This document shows positions 1 to 9,481 of a stretch of 47,989 nt of DNA, in pieces. The DNA lies in assembly GCA_001464495.1 (NCBI GenBank), contig LNDZ01000027.1, positions 1 to 47,989 of the forward strand. The letters run 5' to 3'. Within the stretch, counting starts at the first letter, position 1. Every line of letters starts with the position of its first letter. Position numbers and translations under genes: made by a program. This stretch comes from Betaproteobacteria bacterium Ga0074130. GTDB lineage: Bacteria; Pseudomonadota; Gammaproteobacteria; Burkholderiales; Rhodocyclaceae. Below the pieces are notes generated by a model. The model was not told where the DNA came from, searched no databases, and was given only the letters and a program-made list of their open reading frames with translations.

Positions 1-39
1 GATGCCAATGATTTGTTCTTCCGTGAATCGCTTCTTCAT
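1..39 (-). CDS. IS3-family transposase OrfA, N-terminal 13 residues only
   Basis: The first codons, read from 39 down to 1, give MKKRFTEEQIIGI, the conserved start of the helix-turn-helix OrfA protein that binds the ends of IS3-type elements. A GGAGG ribosome binding site lies about 6 bases upstream of the ATG (around 46-52). The rest of the gene lies outside the window, so whether OrfA and the frameshifted OrfB are intact is unknown. Confidence 0.75.
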   Translation of the reverse strand, partial: MKKRFTEEQIIGI

Positions 40-98
40 GTTGCCTCCGTTGAGGCAAACTCTAATTCAATTCCGGACTATTCTCGGGGAGCAGGTCA
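1..98 (-). mobile_element. IS3-family insertion sequence, left part cut by window edge
   Basis: On the minus strand the element appears to begin at 98 with the terminal sequence TGACCTGCTCCCC, has a short leader containing a GGAGG ribosome binding site, and then starts a transposase OrfA at 39. TG at the tip, a roughly 60-base leader and an OrfA beginning MKKRFTEEQIIGI are typical of IS3 elements, most like the IS407 group (family knowledge). Only one end is inside the window, so the other inverted repeat and any target duplication cannot be checked; GAGG at 99-102 would be the expected 4-bp flank. The exact end is inferred. Confidence 0.75.
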
Positions 99-291
99 GA
101 GGTGGTAAAGCTCCTACGCATGTATAAAAACGATATCCAAAATCTTGCTTCTCAGAATGCATTTAAAGTAGAGGCGGCTGCGTGACGATGCTTAATTATT
201 AAGCAGTATGCCCGGGGAAAAAAGTGCCACCTCGTACGCCCCGTATGCCCCTAGAACCACAATGCTTTCCAGGCAGGGCCTAGCCCCAATT
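99..291. other. Non-coding junction between IS end and tRNA fragment
   Basis: No convincing gene is visible here. The stretch has mixed composition with several in-frame stops and no ribosome binding site followed by a sustained reading frame. Lying between an IS end and a tRNA 3' fragment, it is most simply read as debris of an integrated and later eroded element, but nothing in it proves this. Confidence 0.4.
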
Positions 292-340
292 CCCGACTTG
301 TAATCACAAGGTCGTGAGTTCGATTCTTACTGCCGCACTA
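292..340 (+). pseudogene. tRNA-Thr(UGU)-like 3' half, possible attachment-site remnant
   Basis: The segment contains a core CTTGTAA loop (anticodon UGU), a complete T-arm (GTGAG, loop TTCGATT, CTTAC at 314-330) and an acceptor-like TGCCGCA ending in CTA at 331-340. There is no D-arm or 5' acceptor strand upstream that pairs with it, and the anticodon stem pairs only partly, so it cannot be a working tRNA. A 3' half of a tRNA is what site-specific integrases leave at one end of an integrated element. A rho-independent terminator follows at 374, as after a real tRNA gene. The Thr identity is my best reading and is not certain. Confidence 0.5.
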
Positions 341-373
341 TTCACATATTCAAAGTAGTCTGATGTTGATCAC

Positions 374-407
374 AAAGCCACGCTTAACCGTGGGCTTTGG
401 TGTTTTT
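374..407 (+). terminator. Intrinsic terminator after the tRNA fragment
   Basis: The arms AAAGCCACG and CGTGGGCTTT (one bulged G) form a stem, followed by GGTGTTTTT. It is the sort of terminator that follows tRNA genes and was probably inherited with the tRNA end. Confidence 0.6.
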
Positions 408-490
408 AGCATCAAGATATGCAATATGGCCTTCTCCGGCACGTGATGTTTCGCAAAGCGTCTAACGGTGCGGATGTTAGGATTCACCGC

Positions 491-865
491 ATGAACAGAA
501 CGCTTCTTGTCCTAGCCTTGCTGTGCAGCCACAGCTTCTTTGCCCATGCCGTTGTTGATCCCGTCGCGGGCAAGCGTGCCTTTGCCAAGTGTGCCAGTTG
601 CCATAACGTTGGGCCTAACGCACGCAGTAGTTTCGGGCCGCAGTTGAATGGGGTTGTCGGGCGCCCGGCGGCATCGGCCAGCGACTATCGTTATTCGCAG
701 GCAATGAAGCAATCAGGGCTGGTGTGGTCTGAGGATAAGCTGCGTGCCTTCCTCAAGTCGCCCGACAAGGTGGTGCCGGGTACCAGCATGCGTTTCTGGG
801 GCTTGGGCAACGATCGCGAGATTGACGATCTGCTTGCCTATCTGCGCACGACGGCTGCCAAGTAA
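491..865 (+). CDS. Secreted class I c-type cytochrome
   Basis: A 124-residue periplasmic electron carrier. Residues 1-20 form a signal peptide ending AHA. CASCH at residues 34-38 is the covalent haem-binding motif and Met100 in PGTSM is the likely sixth haem iron ligand, with the conserved Y-S-x-A-M segment between them. This is the layout of cytochrome c2/c550-type proteins of about 100 residues. I chose the ATG at 491 because it places the signal peptide at the N-terminus; an upstream in-frame ATG at 419 would add 24 residues with no signal character. It follows the terminator at 374 and converges with the M48 protease gene, so it is probably transcribed alone. The redox partner is not shown by context. 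Confidence 0.85.
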   Translation: MNRTLLVLALLCSHSFFAHAVVDPVAGKRAFAKCASCHNVGPNARSSFGPQLNGVVGRPAASASDYRYSQAMKQSGLVWSEDKLRAFLKSPDKVVPGTSMRFWGLGNDREIDDLLAYLRTTAAK

Positions 866-897
866 GCGCAGCTGTCAGTACATTACCGGGTCAATCG

Positions 898-1809
898 TTA
901 TTTCTTTTTCTTGCCGCTACCGTCGCCCTCGTTGAGGGCTAGGGCAGGGCGAGCCCCTTCACCCGGCATTGCGCCGCTGAGTCTACGCAGCGTCGCCTCA
1001 ATGTCTTCAGCGCGGTTTTGTGCCGGCGGGTGAGTCTTGGAGAGCGATTCCATCAACGAGGCCTGCGCTTGCGACTTGGTGGAGGCCAGACGTTGCATGA
1101 AAGCGAGGCAGACGCCCGGGTCGTAGCCGGCCTTGGCGGCCAACACCACCCCATCCTGATCAGCCTCAGTTTCGGCCGCACGGTCCAGGCTCAGGGACAT
1201 GTACTTGTTTAGCAGCTCTTGAAACGGGGCTTTGACAGCACCGACAACGATTTGTCCGCCCATGCTCTTGCGGCCAACTTCATCGCTGGCGACTTCGGTA
1301 ACACCATCAATCCAGCCCTTTTGCGTGAGGCTATCGGCGAGTACGGTGAGGTGGTGCTTACGCGTGATATGGCCGACCTCATGGCCAAGCACGCAGCCGA
1401 GCTCGGCTTCGTTGTTGAGGGCGTTCAACATGCCCTGCGTCACGATAATGATGCCGCCGGGAACGGCGTAAGCATTGATCGACTTGGACTCACTGGCGAC
1501 AAAGCGCCAAGGCAGGGTGGGGCGCGACGATTGCAGTGCCACCCACAAGCCAACCTTGTTCAAGTAGCGCTGCAGGTTGTCATTTTGCAGCGGCTTGTAC
1601 TGTGCGAGCACACCGCCAGCGAGACGACGGCCCAGCGCAATCTCGTCCGGTTCGCTCATGTTGGCGATTTTGTCGCGTTCGGCGCTGTTCTTGATCACAC
1701 TGTTACCGACCTTGGTGGCAGCGTTAAACCAGTCGATGTCAGCAAAGGCCGTAGAGCAGGCCAGACCCAGTGTTAGTGCAAGGGGCAGGGTGCGTGCAAG
1801 GTGTTTCAT
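898..1809 (-). CDS. Secreted M48-family zinc metalloprotease
   Basis: A 303-residue protein with a signal peptide (residues 1-23, ending AFA) and a peptidase M48 domain. HEVGH at 143-147 gives the two zinc histidines and catalytic glutamate; AETEAD near 212-217 supplies the third ligand. It resembles LoiP/YcaL-type periplasmic proteases that act on outer-membrane or misfolded envelope proteins, but here there is no lipobox Cys, so it is probably soluble or peripherally attached. The tail ends in four lysines. Its start overlaps the stop of the upstream small secreted protein by 4 bases, which suggests translational coupling and a shared job. The substrate is unknown. Confidence 0.88.
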   Translation of the reverse strand: MKHLARTLPLALTLGLACSTAFADIDWFNAATKVGNSVIKNSAERDKIANMSEPDEIALGRRLAGGVLAQYKPLQNDNLQRYLNKVGLWVALQSSRPTLPWRFVASESKSINAYAVPGGIIIVTQGMLNALNNEAELGCVLGHEVGHITRKHHLTVLADSLTQKGWIDGVTEVASDEVGRKSMGGQIVVGAVKAPFQELLNKYMSLSLDRAAETEADQDGVVLAAKAGYDPGVCLAFMQRLASTKSQAQASLMESLSKTHPPAQNRAEDIEATLRRLSGAMPGEGARPALALNEGDGSGKKKK

Positions 1810-2153
1810 TTAGGCACTCCTGCGTTAGTTGCGTCGGACAGCTTGACGGATGGGTTGGCTTTTAGGCCGCGCTTGCTGGCGGCCATTTCTGCCTCTATCT
1901 TGGTGGCTGACCACGTGTCCAGCGACTTCAGCACCGAGCTGTCGTTACTCTGCATGCTGGTGCCCGACTTGTCTTCCTCATCCATGCCGCGCACGCCGAT
2001 CGTCGCCGTTGCGTTATTGCTCTGTGTCGGCGCGGGCCTAGCGCTACCGCCCGACAGCGTGTCTGACAGACCACGCAGAAAGCCGCCAAAGCTTTGTGCA
2101 GAAGCGGGGGCTGCGATCAGCAGACCGAGGAGAAACAGGCAGGGCAGGCGCAT
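1806..2153 (-). CDS. Small secreted protein of unknown function, coupled to M48 protease
   Basis: A 115-residue protein with a clear signal peptide (residues 1-19, ending ASA) followed by a Gly/Ser-rich, low-complexity middle and a charged C-terminal half. I do not recognise a family. The ATG is preceded by AAGG, and the 4-base overlap with the M48 protease start makes a two-gene operon nearly certain. A substrate, inhibitor or chaperone for the protease are possible roles, but this is inference from context only. It lies 81 bases downstream of the parC stop, so the pair may have its own promoter; TATATT on the minus strand in that gap is a weak candidate. Confidence 0.7.
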   Translation of the reverse strand: MRLPCLFLLGLLIAAPASAQSFGGFLRGLSDTLSGGSARPAPTQSNNATATIGVRGMDEEDKSGTSMQSNDSSVLKSLDTWSATKIEAEMAASKRGLKANPSVKLSDATNAGVPK

Positions 2154-2234
2154 GGCAATACCTTCAAGGCGTCAGAGTCCGGAAAATATAACCGAGTTTT
2201 GCCTGTGGGGAAGAATCTCGCGCTTTAACCCTGC

Positions 2235-4604
2235 TTAACGTATCCCGGTGGGCTTGATCTTGGCGGAGATAACACTGCCCTTGCGTGCGCGTTGGCCGCG
2301 ATGGCTGTCCAGCTCGGCGCCCTCAACGGTCACGCTGCTGGTCTTGCCGCCACGTCCTGCACCGTCAAGGGTAACGAAGTTGCCGTAGTTCACCACCACG
2401 CCAATCAGCTCGTCGCTCTTCTCCAGATCCATGATCATGAGGCCGCGGCCCTTGCTCATCTCCTTGATGTCGGCCAGTGGGAACAGCAGCAGGCGGCCTG
2501 CGGCGGAGGCCGCACACAGGGTGGCGCCCTTGGCCTTGGCCGGTGCTAGCGGCTTTTCGCCCTTTTCTAGCGACATGAATGCCTTGCCCGCCTTGTTGCG
2601 CGAGATTAGATCGCTCACCGAGGCAACGAAACCATAGCCACCGGAGCCGGCGAACAGATACTTGGCTTCCGGATCATCAGTCAGCGCCTGTGCCACCTTG
2701 CCACCATCTTGCAACTCGATCATGGTGGTGATCGGCGCGCCATCACCACGGCCACCCGGCAGATCGGATACGCGGACGCTGTAAGCCCGCCCGTTGGTGT
2801 CGATAATCACCAGCGGCCAGATGGTGCGGGATTCCGCGACCAGCATGGGGAAATCGCCAGCCTTGTAGGAGATGGCATTCGGATCAATGCCGTGGCCTTG
2901 TCGTGCTCTAATCCAGCCGTTCTTCGACAGGATGACCGTGACGGGCTCGTCCGGTACCGCGACTTCGCCGGCGACCACGGGTGCAACAGCTTCCAGCAGC
3001 GTGCGACGGTCGTCGCCGTATTGCTTGGCGTCTTCGGTGATTTCCTTGACGATGAGCTTGGTCATTTCGCTGCGCGAATCGAGCAGCGTCTTGAGCCCGG
3101 CCTCTTCTTCGCGCAGGTTGTTGAGTTCCTGTTCGATCTTGATGCCTTCTAGGCGAGCCAGCTGGCGCAGACGAATTTCGAGGATGTCCTCGGCCTGCAC
3201 TTCGGTAAGGCGGAATTTCCAGATCAGATCGAGCTTTGGCTCGTCCGATTCACGAATGCACTTGATGACTTCGTCGATCTTCAGGAAGGCCATCATGCGG
3301 CCTTCGAGGATGTGGATACGCCGCTCGACTTCGTTCAAGCGATGCTGCGTGCGGCGACCCACGGCCACATAACGGAAGTCGATCCATTCGCTGATGATCT
3401 GCGGGATGGACTTCTGCTGTGGGCGACCATCCCGACCAATCATGGTCAGGTTCATCGACACGCTGGCCTCAAGGCTAGTGTGGGCAAGCAGGATCGCCAT
3501 GAACTCGTCCTGCGACATGCGCGAGGAGCGCGGCTCCATGACAATGCGGATCGGCGCTTTGTCGCTGGATTCGTCGCGCACTGATTCGAGTGCGCCGAGC
3601 ACGACCTGCTTGAGGTTCTTTTGCTCCTGCGACAAATCCTTCTTGCCAGCCTTGGGCTGCGGATTGGTGATGGCTTCGATTTCCGCCAGCACATTGGCCG
3701 TCGAAACGCCATGTGGCAATTGATCAACAATGATGCGCCACTGACCACGCGCCATGTCTTCAACACGCCAGCGTGCGCGCATGCGCAGTGAGCCGCGGCC
3801 GGATGCGTAGGCATCGCGAATGTCTTCTGGCGGCGAGATGAGTTGGCCGCCACCGGGGAAGTCCGGGCCCGGCAGCACCGCCATGACTTCTTCCAGCGAG
3901 GCTTCTGGTTTCTTGATCAGCAGCTTGGCGGCTTCGGCGACTTCGCGCAGGTTGTGCGGCGGAATTTCGGTTGCCATGCCTACGGCAATACCGGAGGCGC
4001 CGTTGAGCAGAACGAAAGGAAGGCGGGCCGGTAACAAGACCGGCTCTTCAAACGCGCCGTCGTAATTCGGCGTGAAGTCGACGGTGCCGCGATTGAGCTC
4101 GCCGAGCAGTAGGTCAGCAATCGGCGTCAGGCGGCATTCGGTGTAACGCATTGCAGCAGCGCCATCGCCGTCACGCGAGCCAAAGTTACCCTGGCCATCC
4201 ACCAGCGGATAACGCAGCGTGAAATCCTGCGCCACGCGGACCATCGCGTCATAGACGCTGGAGTCGCCATGTGGGTGGTACTTACCGATCACATCACCGA
4301 CCACGCGTGCAGACTTCACATGCTTCGAGGTGGCCGACAGGCGCATCTCGTTCATTGCATACAGAATGCGGCGCTGCACCGGCTTCATGCCGTCTTCCAC
4401 CTGCGGCAGTGCGCGCGAACGTACCACGCTCATTGCATAGGCAAGGTAGGCGCGCTCGGCGTAGCTATCTAGCGGCAGGGCACTGCCGTCTTCGAAGGCC
4501 GGGTTGTCTTCTGGGGGCGGCGGTGGCGGGGGATCGCCCAAGGCTACTGGGTCGGTCGGCAGCGCGCCGTTCTCGAACAAGTCTGGAGTGTCGTCGTTAT
4601 TCAT
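2235..4604 (-). CDS. parC: DNA topoisomerase IV subunit A
   Basis: 789 residues, close to the usual ParC length. It is the DNA-breaking and rejoining subunit that unlinks daughter chromosomes together with ParE. Tyr154 in AMRYTE is the catalytic tyrosine. The quinolone-determining region reads [10 protein letters not shown], with Ser115 and Asp119 at the positions equivalent to E. coli Ser80 and Glu84, so no classic resistance change is seen at the serine. The C-terminal beta-pinwheel follows. The N-terminus is longer than in E. coli and contains seven consecutive prolines (25-31). The start lies 12 bases after the parE stop, so parE-parC is an operon with parE first. Confidence 0.96.
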   Translation of the reverse strand: MNNDDTPDLFENGALPTDPVALGDPPPPPPPEDNPAFEDGSALPLDSYAERAYLAYAMSVVRSRALPQVEDGMKPVQRRILYAMNEMRLSATSKHVKSARVVGDVIGKYHPHGDSSVYDAMVRVAQDFTLRYPLVDGQGNFGSRDGDGAAAMRYTECRLTPIADLLLGELNRGTVDFTPNYDGAFEEPVLLPARLPFVLLNGASGIAVGMATEIPPHNLREVAEAAKLLIKKPEASLEEVMAVLPGPDFPGGGQLISPPEDIRDAYASGRGSLRMRARWRVEDMARGQWRIIVDQLPHGVSTANVLAEIEAITNPQPKAGKKDLSQEQKNLKQVVLGALESVRDESSDKAPIRIVMEPRSSRMSQDEFMAILLAHTSLEASVSMNLTMIGRDGRPQQKSIPQIISEWIDFRYVAVGRRTQHRLNEVERRIHILEGRMMAFLKIDEVIKCIRESDEPKLDLIWKFRLTEVQAEDILEIRLRQLARLEGIKIEQELNNLREEEAGLKTLLDSRSEMTKLIVKEITEDAKQYGDDRRTLLEAVAPVVAGEVAVPDEPVTVILSKNGWIRARQGHGIDPNAISYKAGDFPMLVAESRTIWPLVIIDTNGRAYSVRVSDLPGGRGDGAPITTMIELQDGGKVAQALTDDPEAKYLFAGSGGYGFVASVSDLISRNKAGKAFMSLEKGEKPLAPAKAKGATLCAASAAGRLLLFPLADIKEMSKGRGLMIMDLEKSDELIGVVVNYGNFVTLDGAGRGGKTSSVTVEGAELDSHRGQRARKGSVISAKIKPTGIR

Positions 4605-4616
4605 TGTGTGCAGTTC

Positions 4617-6599
<1,983 letters not shown>

Positions 6600-6718
6600 C
6601 TAGGGTAAGTCCAGACTGCGGATTGCGGGGCACAATATTCAAGAACGCGGGGCATTCTAGGGCAGTTCGGCCCGAATCGGCTAGAATGAGTTTGTACATT
6701 TACCTAGGTAATCGACAA

Positions 6719-6922
6719 ATGGACGTCAGTTCAATTGCAGCCTTAAGCACCGACATGAGCATGGCCAGAACCCAGAACGCCGTCAGTTTGGCTGTGCTGA
6801 AAAAGGCCATGGATCAGCAAGGTAGCGCCGCACTGGCCCTCTTGTCCGCCGCCACCCAAGCGGCTCCTGCTGCTGCATCCAACCCTCCGAACCTCGGCCA
6901 GAGTGTCGATGTGTTCGCATGA
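6719..6922 (+). CDS. YjfB-family small protein
   Basis: A 67-residue protein of the YjfB/putative motility protein family: a short helical N-terminal half with Met/Ala/Ser-rich heptads (MDVSSIAALSTDMSMARTQN) and an Ala/Pro-rich tail. The family is often found in flagellated bacteria but its function is not established. I chose the ATG at 6719 because it gives the family's usual start; an upstream in-frame start at 6584 would run back into the parE control region. No flagellar genes are nearby. TAGAAT around 6681 could be a -10 box, but I see no good -35. Confidence 0.7.
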   Translation: MDVSSIAALSTDMSMARTQNAVSLAVLKKAMDQQGSAALALLSAATQAAPAAASNPPNLGQSVDVFA

Positions 6923-6959
6923 TTTTGTGCCAGCCCGTAAAAATAAATTGGGCGTGGCC

Positions 6960-6988
6960 TTGCACAGGCAGACCTCCTCTGCTATAGT
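6960..6988 (+). promoter_or_regulatory. Sigma-70 promoter for tRNA-fMet/tRNA-Arg
   Basis: TTGCAC (6960-6965) and TATAGT (6983-6988) are separated by exactly 17 bases and lie 14 bases before the mature tRNA-fMet 5' end. A GC-rich discriminator (CTCGCC) follows, as in stringently controlled stable-RNA promoters. Confidence 0.75.
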
Positions 6989-7001
6989 CTCGCCTCTCTG
7001 A

Positions 7002-7078
7002 CGCGGGGTGGAGCAGTCTGGCAGCTCGTCGGGCTCATAACCCGAAGGTCACAGGTTCAAATCCTGTCCCCGCAACCA
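7002..7078 (+). tRNA. Initiator tRNA-fMet (CAU)
   Basis: 77 bases with encoded CCA. The loop CTCATAA carries anticodon CAU, and the anticodon stem has the three consecutive G-C pairs (GGG/CCC) typical of initiators. The acceptor begins with C opposite A, so the first base pair is mismatched, another initiator hallmark that directs formylation and keeps the tRNA off EF-Tu. It is transcribed with the tRNA-Arg 31 bases downstream. Confidence 0.96.
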
Positions 7079-7109
7079 AACAATTAGTAGAAGCAACAAG
7101 TTTTACTGC

Positions 7110-7186
7110 GCGCCCGTAGCTCAGCTGGATAGAGTACTTGGCTACGAACCAAGGGGTCGGGCGTTCGAATCGCTCCGGGCGCGCCA
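7110..7186 (+). tRNA. tRNA-Arg (ACG)
   Basis: 77 bases with encoded CCA. Acceptor GCGCCCG pairs with CGGGCGC. The anticodon stem CTTGG/CCAAG encloses CTACGAA, giving anticodon ACG, whose A34 is normally converted to inosine by TadA so that CGU, CGC and CGA are read. It shares the promoter upstream of tRNA-fMet and is followed at once by a strong terminator. Confidence 0.95.
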
Positions 7187-7191
7187 AAATC

Positions 7192-7231
7192 AAAAGGGCT
7201 GGTTTCCACAAGAAACCAGCCCTTTTTCTTT
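7192..7231 (+). terminator. Intrinsic terminator of the tRNA unit
   Basis: A perfect stem AAAAGGGCTGGTTTC with GAAACCAGCCCTTTT around a 5-base loop, followed by a T-rich tail. The A-tract on the left would also let it stop transcription arriving from the minus-strand methyltransferase gene. Confidence 0.9.
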
Positions 7232-7289
7232 TTCCGTTTCCAAATCTGCTTAGCTTGTTCCCTCCAAAGCAGCATGATGATTCAACTGA

Positions 7290-8288
7290 CTAACAGAGTG
7301 CTACGCATAGCAGGACAGTGCCGCCGATCACGCTGGCCGTGATGTGTTGAAGTGGTTTGTCATTGGCCCAGACGGCATCTAATACGAGTTTCGGATTTGT
7401 GTGTTCGGACTTTGGTTCGAGCAGTATTTGGTCGACTCTCCTGAAGGGTTTGAGTAGCCCCCTGCCTGTGGTGAGGTATTCGATCCACCCCTTCTTTTCC
7501 AATCGAGCGAGTGTGAACTCAATTTGGCTTTGTGTCGGCAGTACAAGTTGCGACAGGGGGACGGCGCGCTTGCGGAAGGCCATGAAGAGGTTGCCTTCAT
7601 CCTGCATGCAGACTAGCTCGAAGTATTGGCTGGCCAGTGTCATGAGGCTGAAGCGTGAGTAGTAAAACAGGTGGGCCTTGAAGTAAATGTTGTGCGGGCT
7701 GGCATCGGCTTGGTGGATGTTAGGCACTTCGATAATCAAATGCCCTTCGTCTGAGAGTGCTTCCCACAGCTTTTTCATCGCCGCGCGCGGGTGAGCCAAG
7801 TGCTCAAGTACGTGGAACATGGTGATGACATCAGCCTGTTGCTCATTCAGGTCCGCGATTCCGCAAGATTGAATGTCGATGCCGTAATTTGTGCGCGCGA
7901 ACTCAGAGTAGCCTTGGTGTGGCTCGATGCCGTGAGCGGAGAAGCCTGCTTTGGTGGCCATGTAGCAAAACTCGCCGCCGCCCGCGCCGATGTCTAGCAG
8001 CCGCTTGCCTTCTGCTGTGACGCCTGCCAGTCGGATAAAGCTAAGCCTATCTTTGGCCGTTCTGCCGGCACGGTGGACGTACTTTAGCTTTGGCTGATGG
8101 GTCGACTTGTAGTCTTCCCGATAGTTGTGCGAATAGTAGATCCGGAGTTCTTCATCCGAGGGCAGGCTGGTCTGTTGCACCAAGCCGCATGAGCCGCACA
8201 GTCCAAACTCAAGCACTTCGTCAGATTTTGCGTCTTGGCTTTTCCAAGTACGCACAATGGCGTTGTCACACAGGCGGCATGCGCACAT
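7290..8288 (-). CDS. Class I SAM-dependent methyltransferase with N-terminal zinc motif
   Basis: 332 residues. The N-terminus has CRLC (4-7) and CGSC pairs, a zinc-ribbon-like module seen in many sugar and metabolite methyltransferases of the Methyltransf_23 type. The SAM-binding motif LLDIGAGGGEF lies in the middle, followed by FHVLEHLAHP, the usual post-motif of this fold. The last 20 residues are strongly hydrophobic (HITASVIGGTVLLCVALC), an uncommon membrane-like tail. No sugar or polysaccharide genes flank it, so the substrate is unknown. It is a single gene between the tRNA-Arg terminator and rlmA, pointing away from rlmA. GAGAAAG upstream of the ATG is a reasonable ribosome binding site. 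Confidence 0.75.
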   Translation of the reverse strand: MCACRLCDNAIVRTWKSQDAKSDEVLEFGLCGSCGLVQQTSLPSDEELRIYYSHNYREDYKSTHQPKLKYVHRAGRTAKDRLSFIRLAGVTAEGKRLLDIGAGGGEFCYMATKAGFSAHGIEPHQGYSEFARTNYGIDIQSCGIADLNEQQADVITMFHVLEHLAHPRAAMKKLWEALSDEGHLIIEVPNIHQADASPHNIYFKAHLFYYSRFSLMTLASQYFELVCMQDEGNLFMAFRKRAVPLSQLVLPTQSQIEFTLARLEKKGWIEYLTTGRGLLKPFRRVDQILLEPKSEHTNPKLVLDAVWANDKPLQHITASVIGGTVLLCVALC

Positions 8289-8487
8289 GGTTGCGGCTTT
8301 CTCTGTTTAGGTTGTGGGGAGAAACTAGCCTGTCGCTAAGCTTGCAATATATCCAATTTTTCCAAACGGTGGCGCATTGATGAATACATCGATGATTACC
8401 CTTAATAAGGGGGCAAGGCAGGGTTTCGCTTAGCAATAAGCCCAACCTTTGCGGACCGTGTGATTTCATTTCTCATAAAATGACTAG

Positions 8488-9342
8488 ATGAAAATTTCAC
8501 CTTTCCAGGCGTTGGCCTGTCCGCTCGACCAGCAGCCATTGCTGCGACATGGGCAATCGTTACGCTGCCCCAGCGGGCATTCGTTTGATATTGCGAGTCA
8601 GGGCTATGCGAACTTGCTGCCAGTACAGAACAAGCGTTCGCTTGATCCGGGCGACAGCAAGCTGATGGTTGCTGCGCGGCAACGGTTTCTCGACGCAGGG
8701 CATTACGCGCCGATTGCTGAGGTGGTGAGTCGTTTGGCGCTTGCCGATTTGCCAGCCGGTGAAGTTGCCAGCTGTCTGGATGCTGGCTGCGGGGAGGGGT
8801 ATTACCTGCGTGAGTTGGGGACGATGGCCGCGCAGCGTCAGCTTGTACTTGCCCTGTTTGGCTTGGATATCTCAAAGTGGGCCGTATTGTCAGCTGCTAA
8901 GCAGGATCGTGCAGACGAACATACCTGGCTGGTGGGCAGTAATGCGAATCTGCCAATGTTGCCGGGAACGCTGGATCGCGTGTTGTGCATGTTTGGTTTT
9001 CCGGTGTATGCCGAGTTTGCGCGGGTGCTGAGGCTTGGCGGCCAGTTGCTGCTCGTCGATCCCGGCCCTGATCATCTCCGTGAGTTGAGAGAGGTGATCT
9101 ATCCGGCACTCAAGCCTGCGCGAAATGCAGAATTCTCAATGCCTGCCGGTTTTGCCTTGCAGGGGACGGAAGCAATGTCTTATGAGGTTGAGGTTAGCGG
9201 TGCAGGTGCGATTGCTGATTTGTTAGCAATGACCCCGCATCTCTACCGGGCGCCGCTCGATGGGCGGGAAAAGGTTGCGGCGCTGACTCAAATTTCACTC
9301 ACAGTGGATGTGCGTTTCATGCACTTGAAGCGAGTGCCCTAG
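8488..9342 (+). CDS. rlmA: 23S rRNA (guanine-N1) methyltransferase RlmA
   Basis: 284 residues. It methylates G745 (E. coli numbering) of helix 35 in 23S rRNA. The N-terminal zinc finger region and the diagnostic YANLLPVQNKRSLDPGDS stretch match the RlmA family, followed by the SAM site LDAGCGEGYYL. Of the four zinc ligands known from E. coli RlmA, Cys11, Cys27 and His31 are present but the second cysteine is Asp14 (CPLD instead of CPLC). The 199-base gap upstream separates it from the divergent methyltransferase gene and holds no other gene I can see. Confidence 0.9.
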   Translation: MKISPFQALACPLDQQPLLRHGQSLRCPSGHSFDIASQGYANLLPVQNKRSLDPGDSKLMVAARQRFLDAGHYAPIAEVVSRLALADLPAGEVASCLDAGCGEGYYLRELGTMAAQRQLVLALFGLDISKWAVLSAAKQDRADEHTWLVGSNANLPMLPGTLDRVLCMFGFPVYAEFARVLRLGGQLLLVDPGPDHLRELREVIYPALKPARNAEFSMPAGFALQGTEAMSYEVEVSGAGAIADLLAMTPHLYRAPLDGREKVAALTQISLTVDVRFMHLKRVP

Positions 9343-9481
9343 GGCTGAGTCTGTAGCGCCTTGTAGCCCGACTTGTTGCCTGATTACACCTAAGGCAGCA
9401 TTTTTGTCAGCCTCTGTCCCACCGTAAATCGCCCCGCGCGTACAATGCCATTAGCATTGATTTACACGCCCAGGGACAAGG

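Noticed and set aside
1219..1776. 185-codon plus-strand open frame over the M48 protease gene
   Set aside because: It is the antisense shadow of the M48 gene, which has a signal peptide, HEVGH and an operon partner; the plus-strand product has no recognisable domain.
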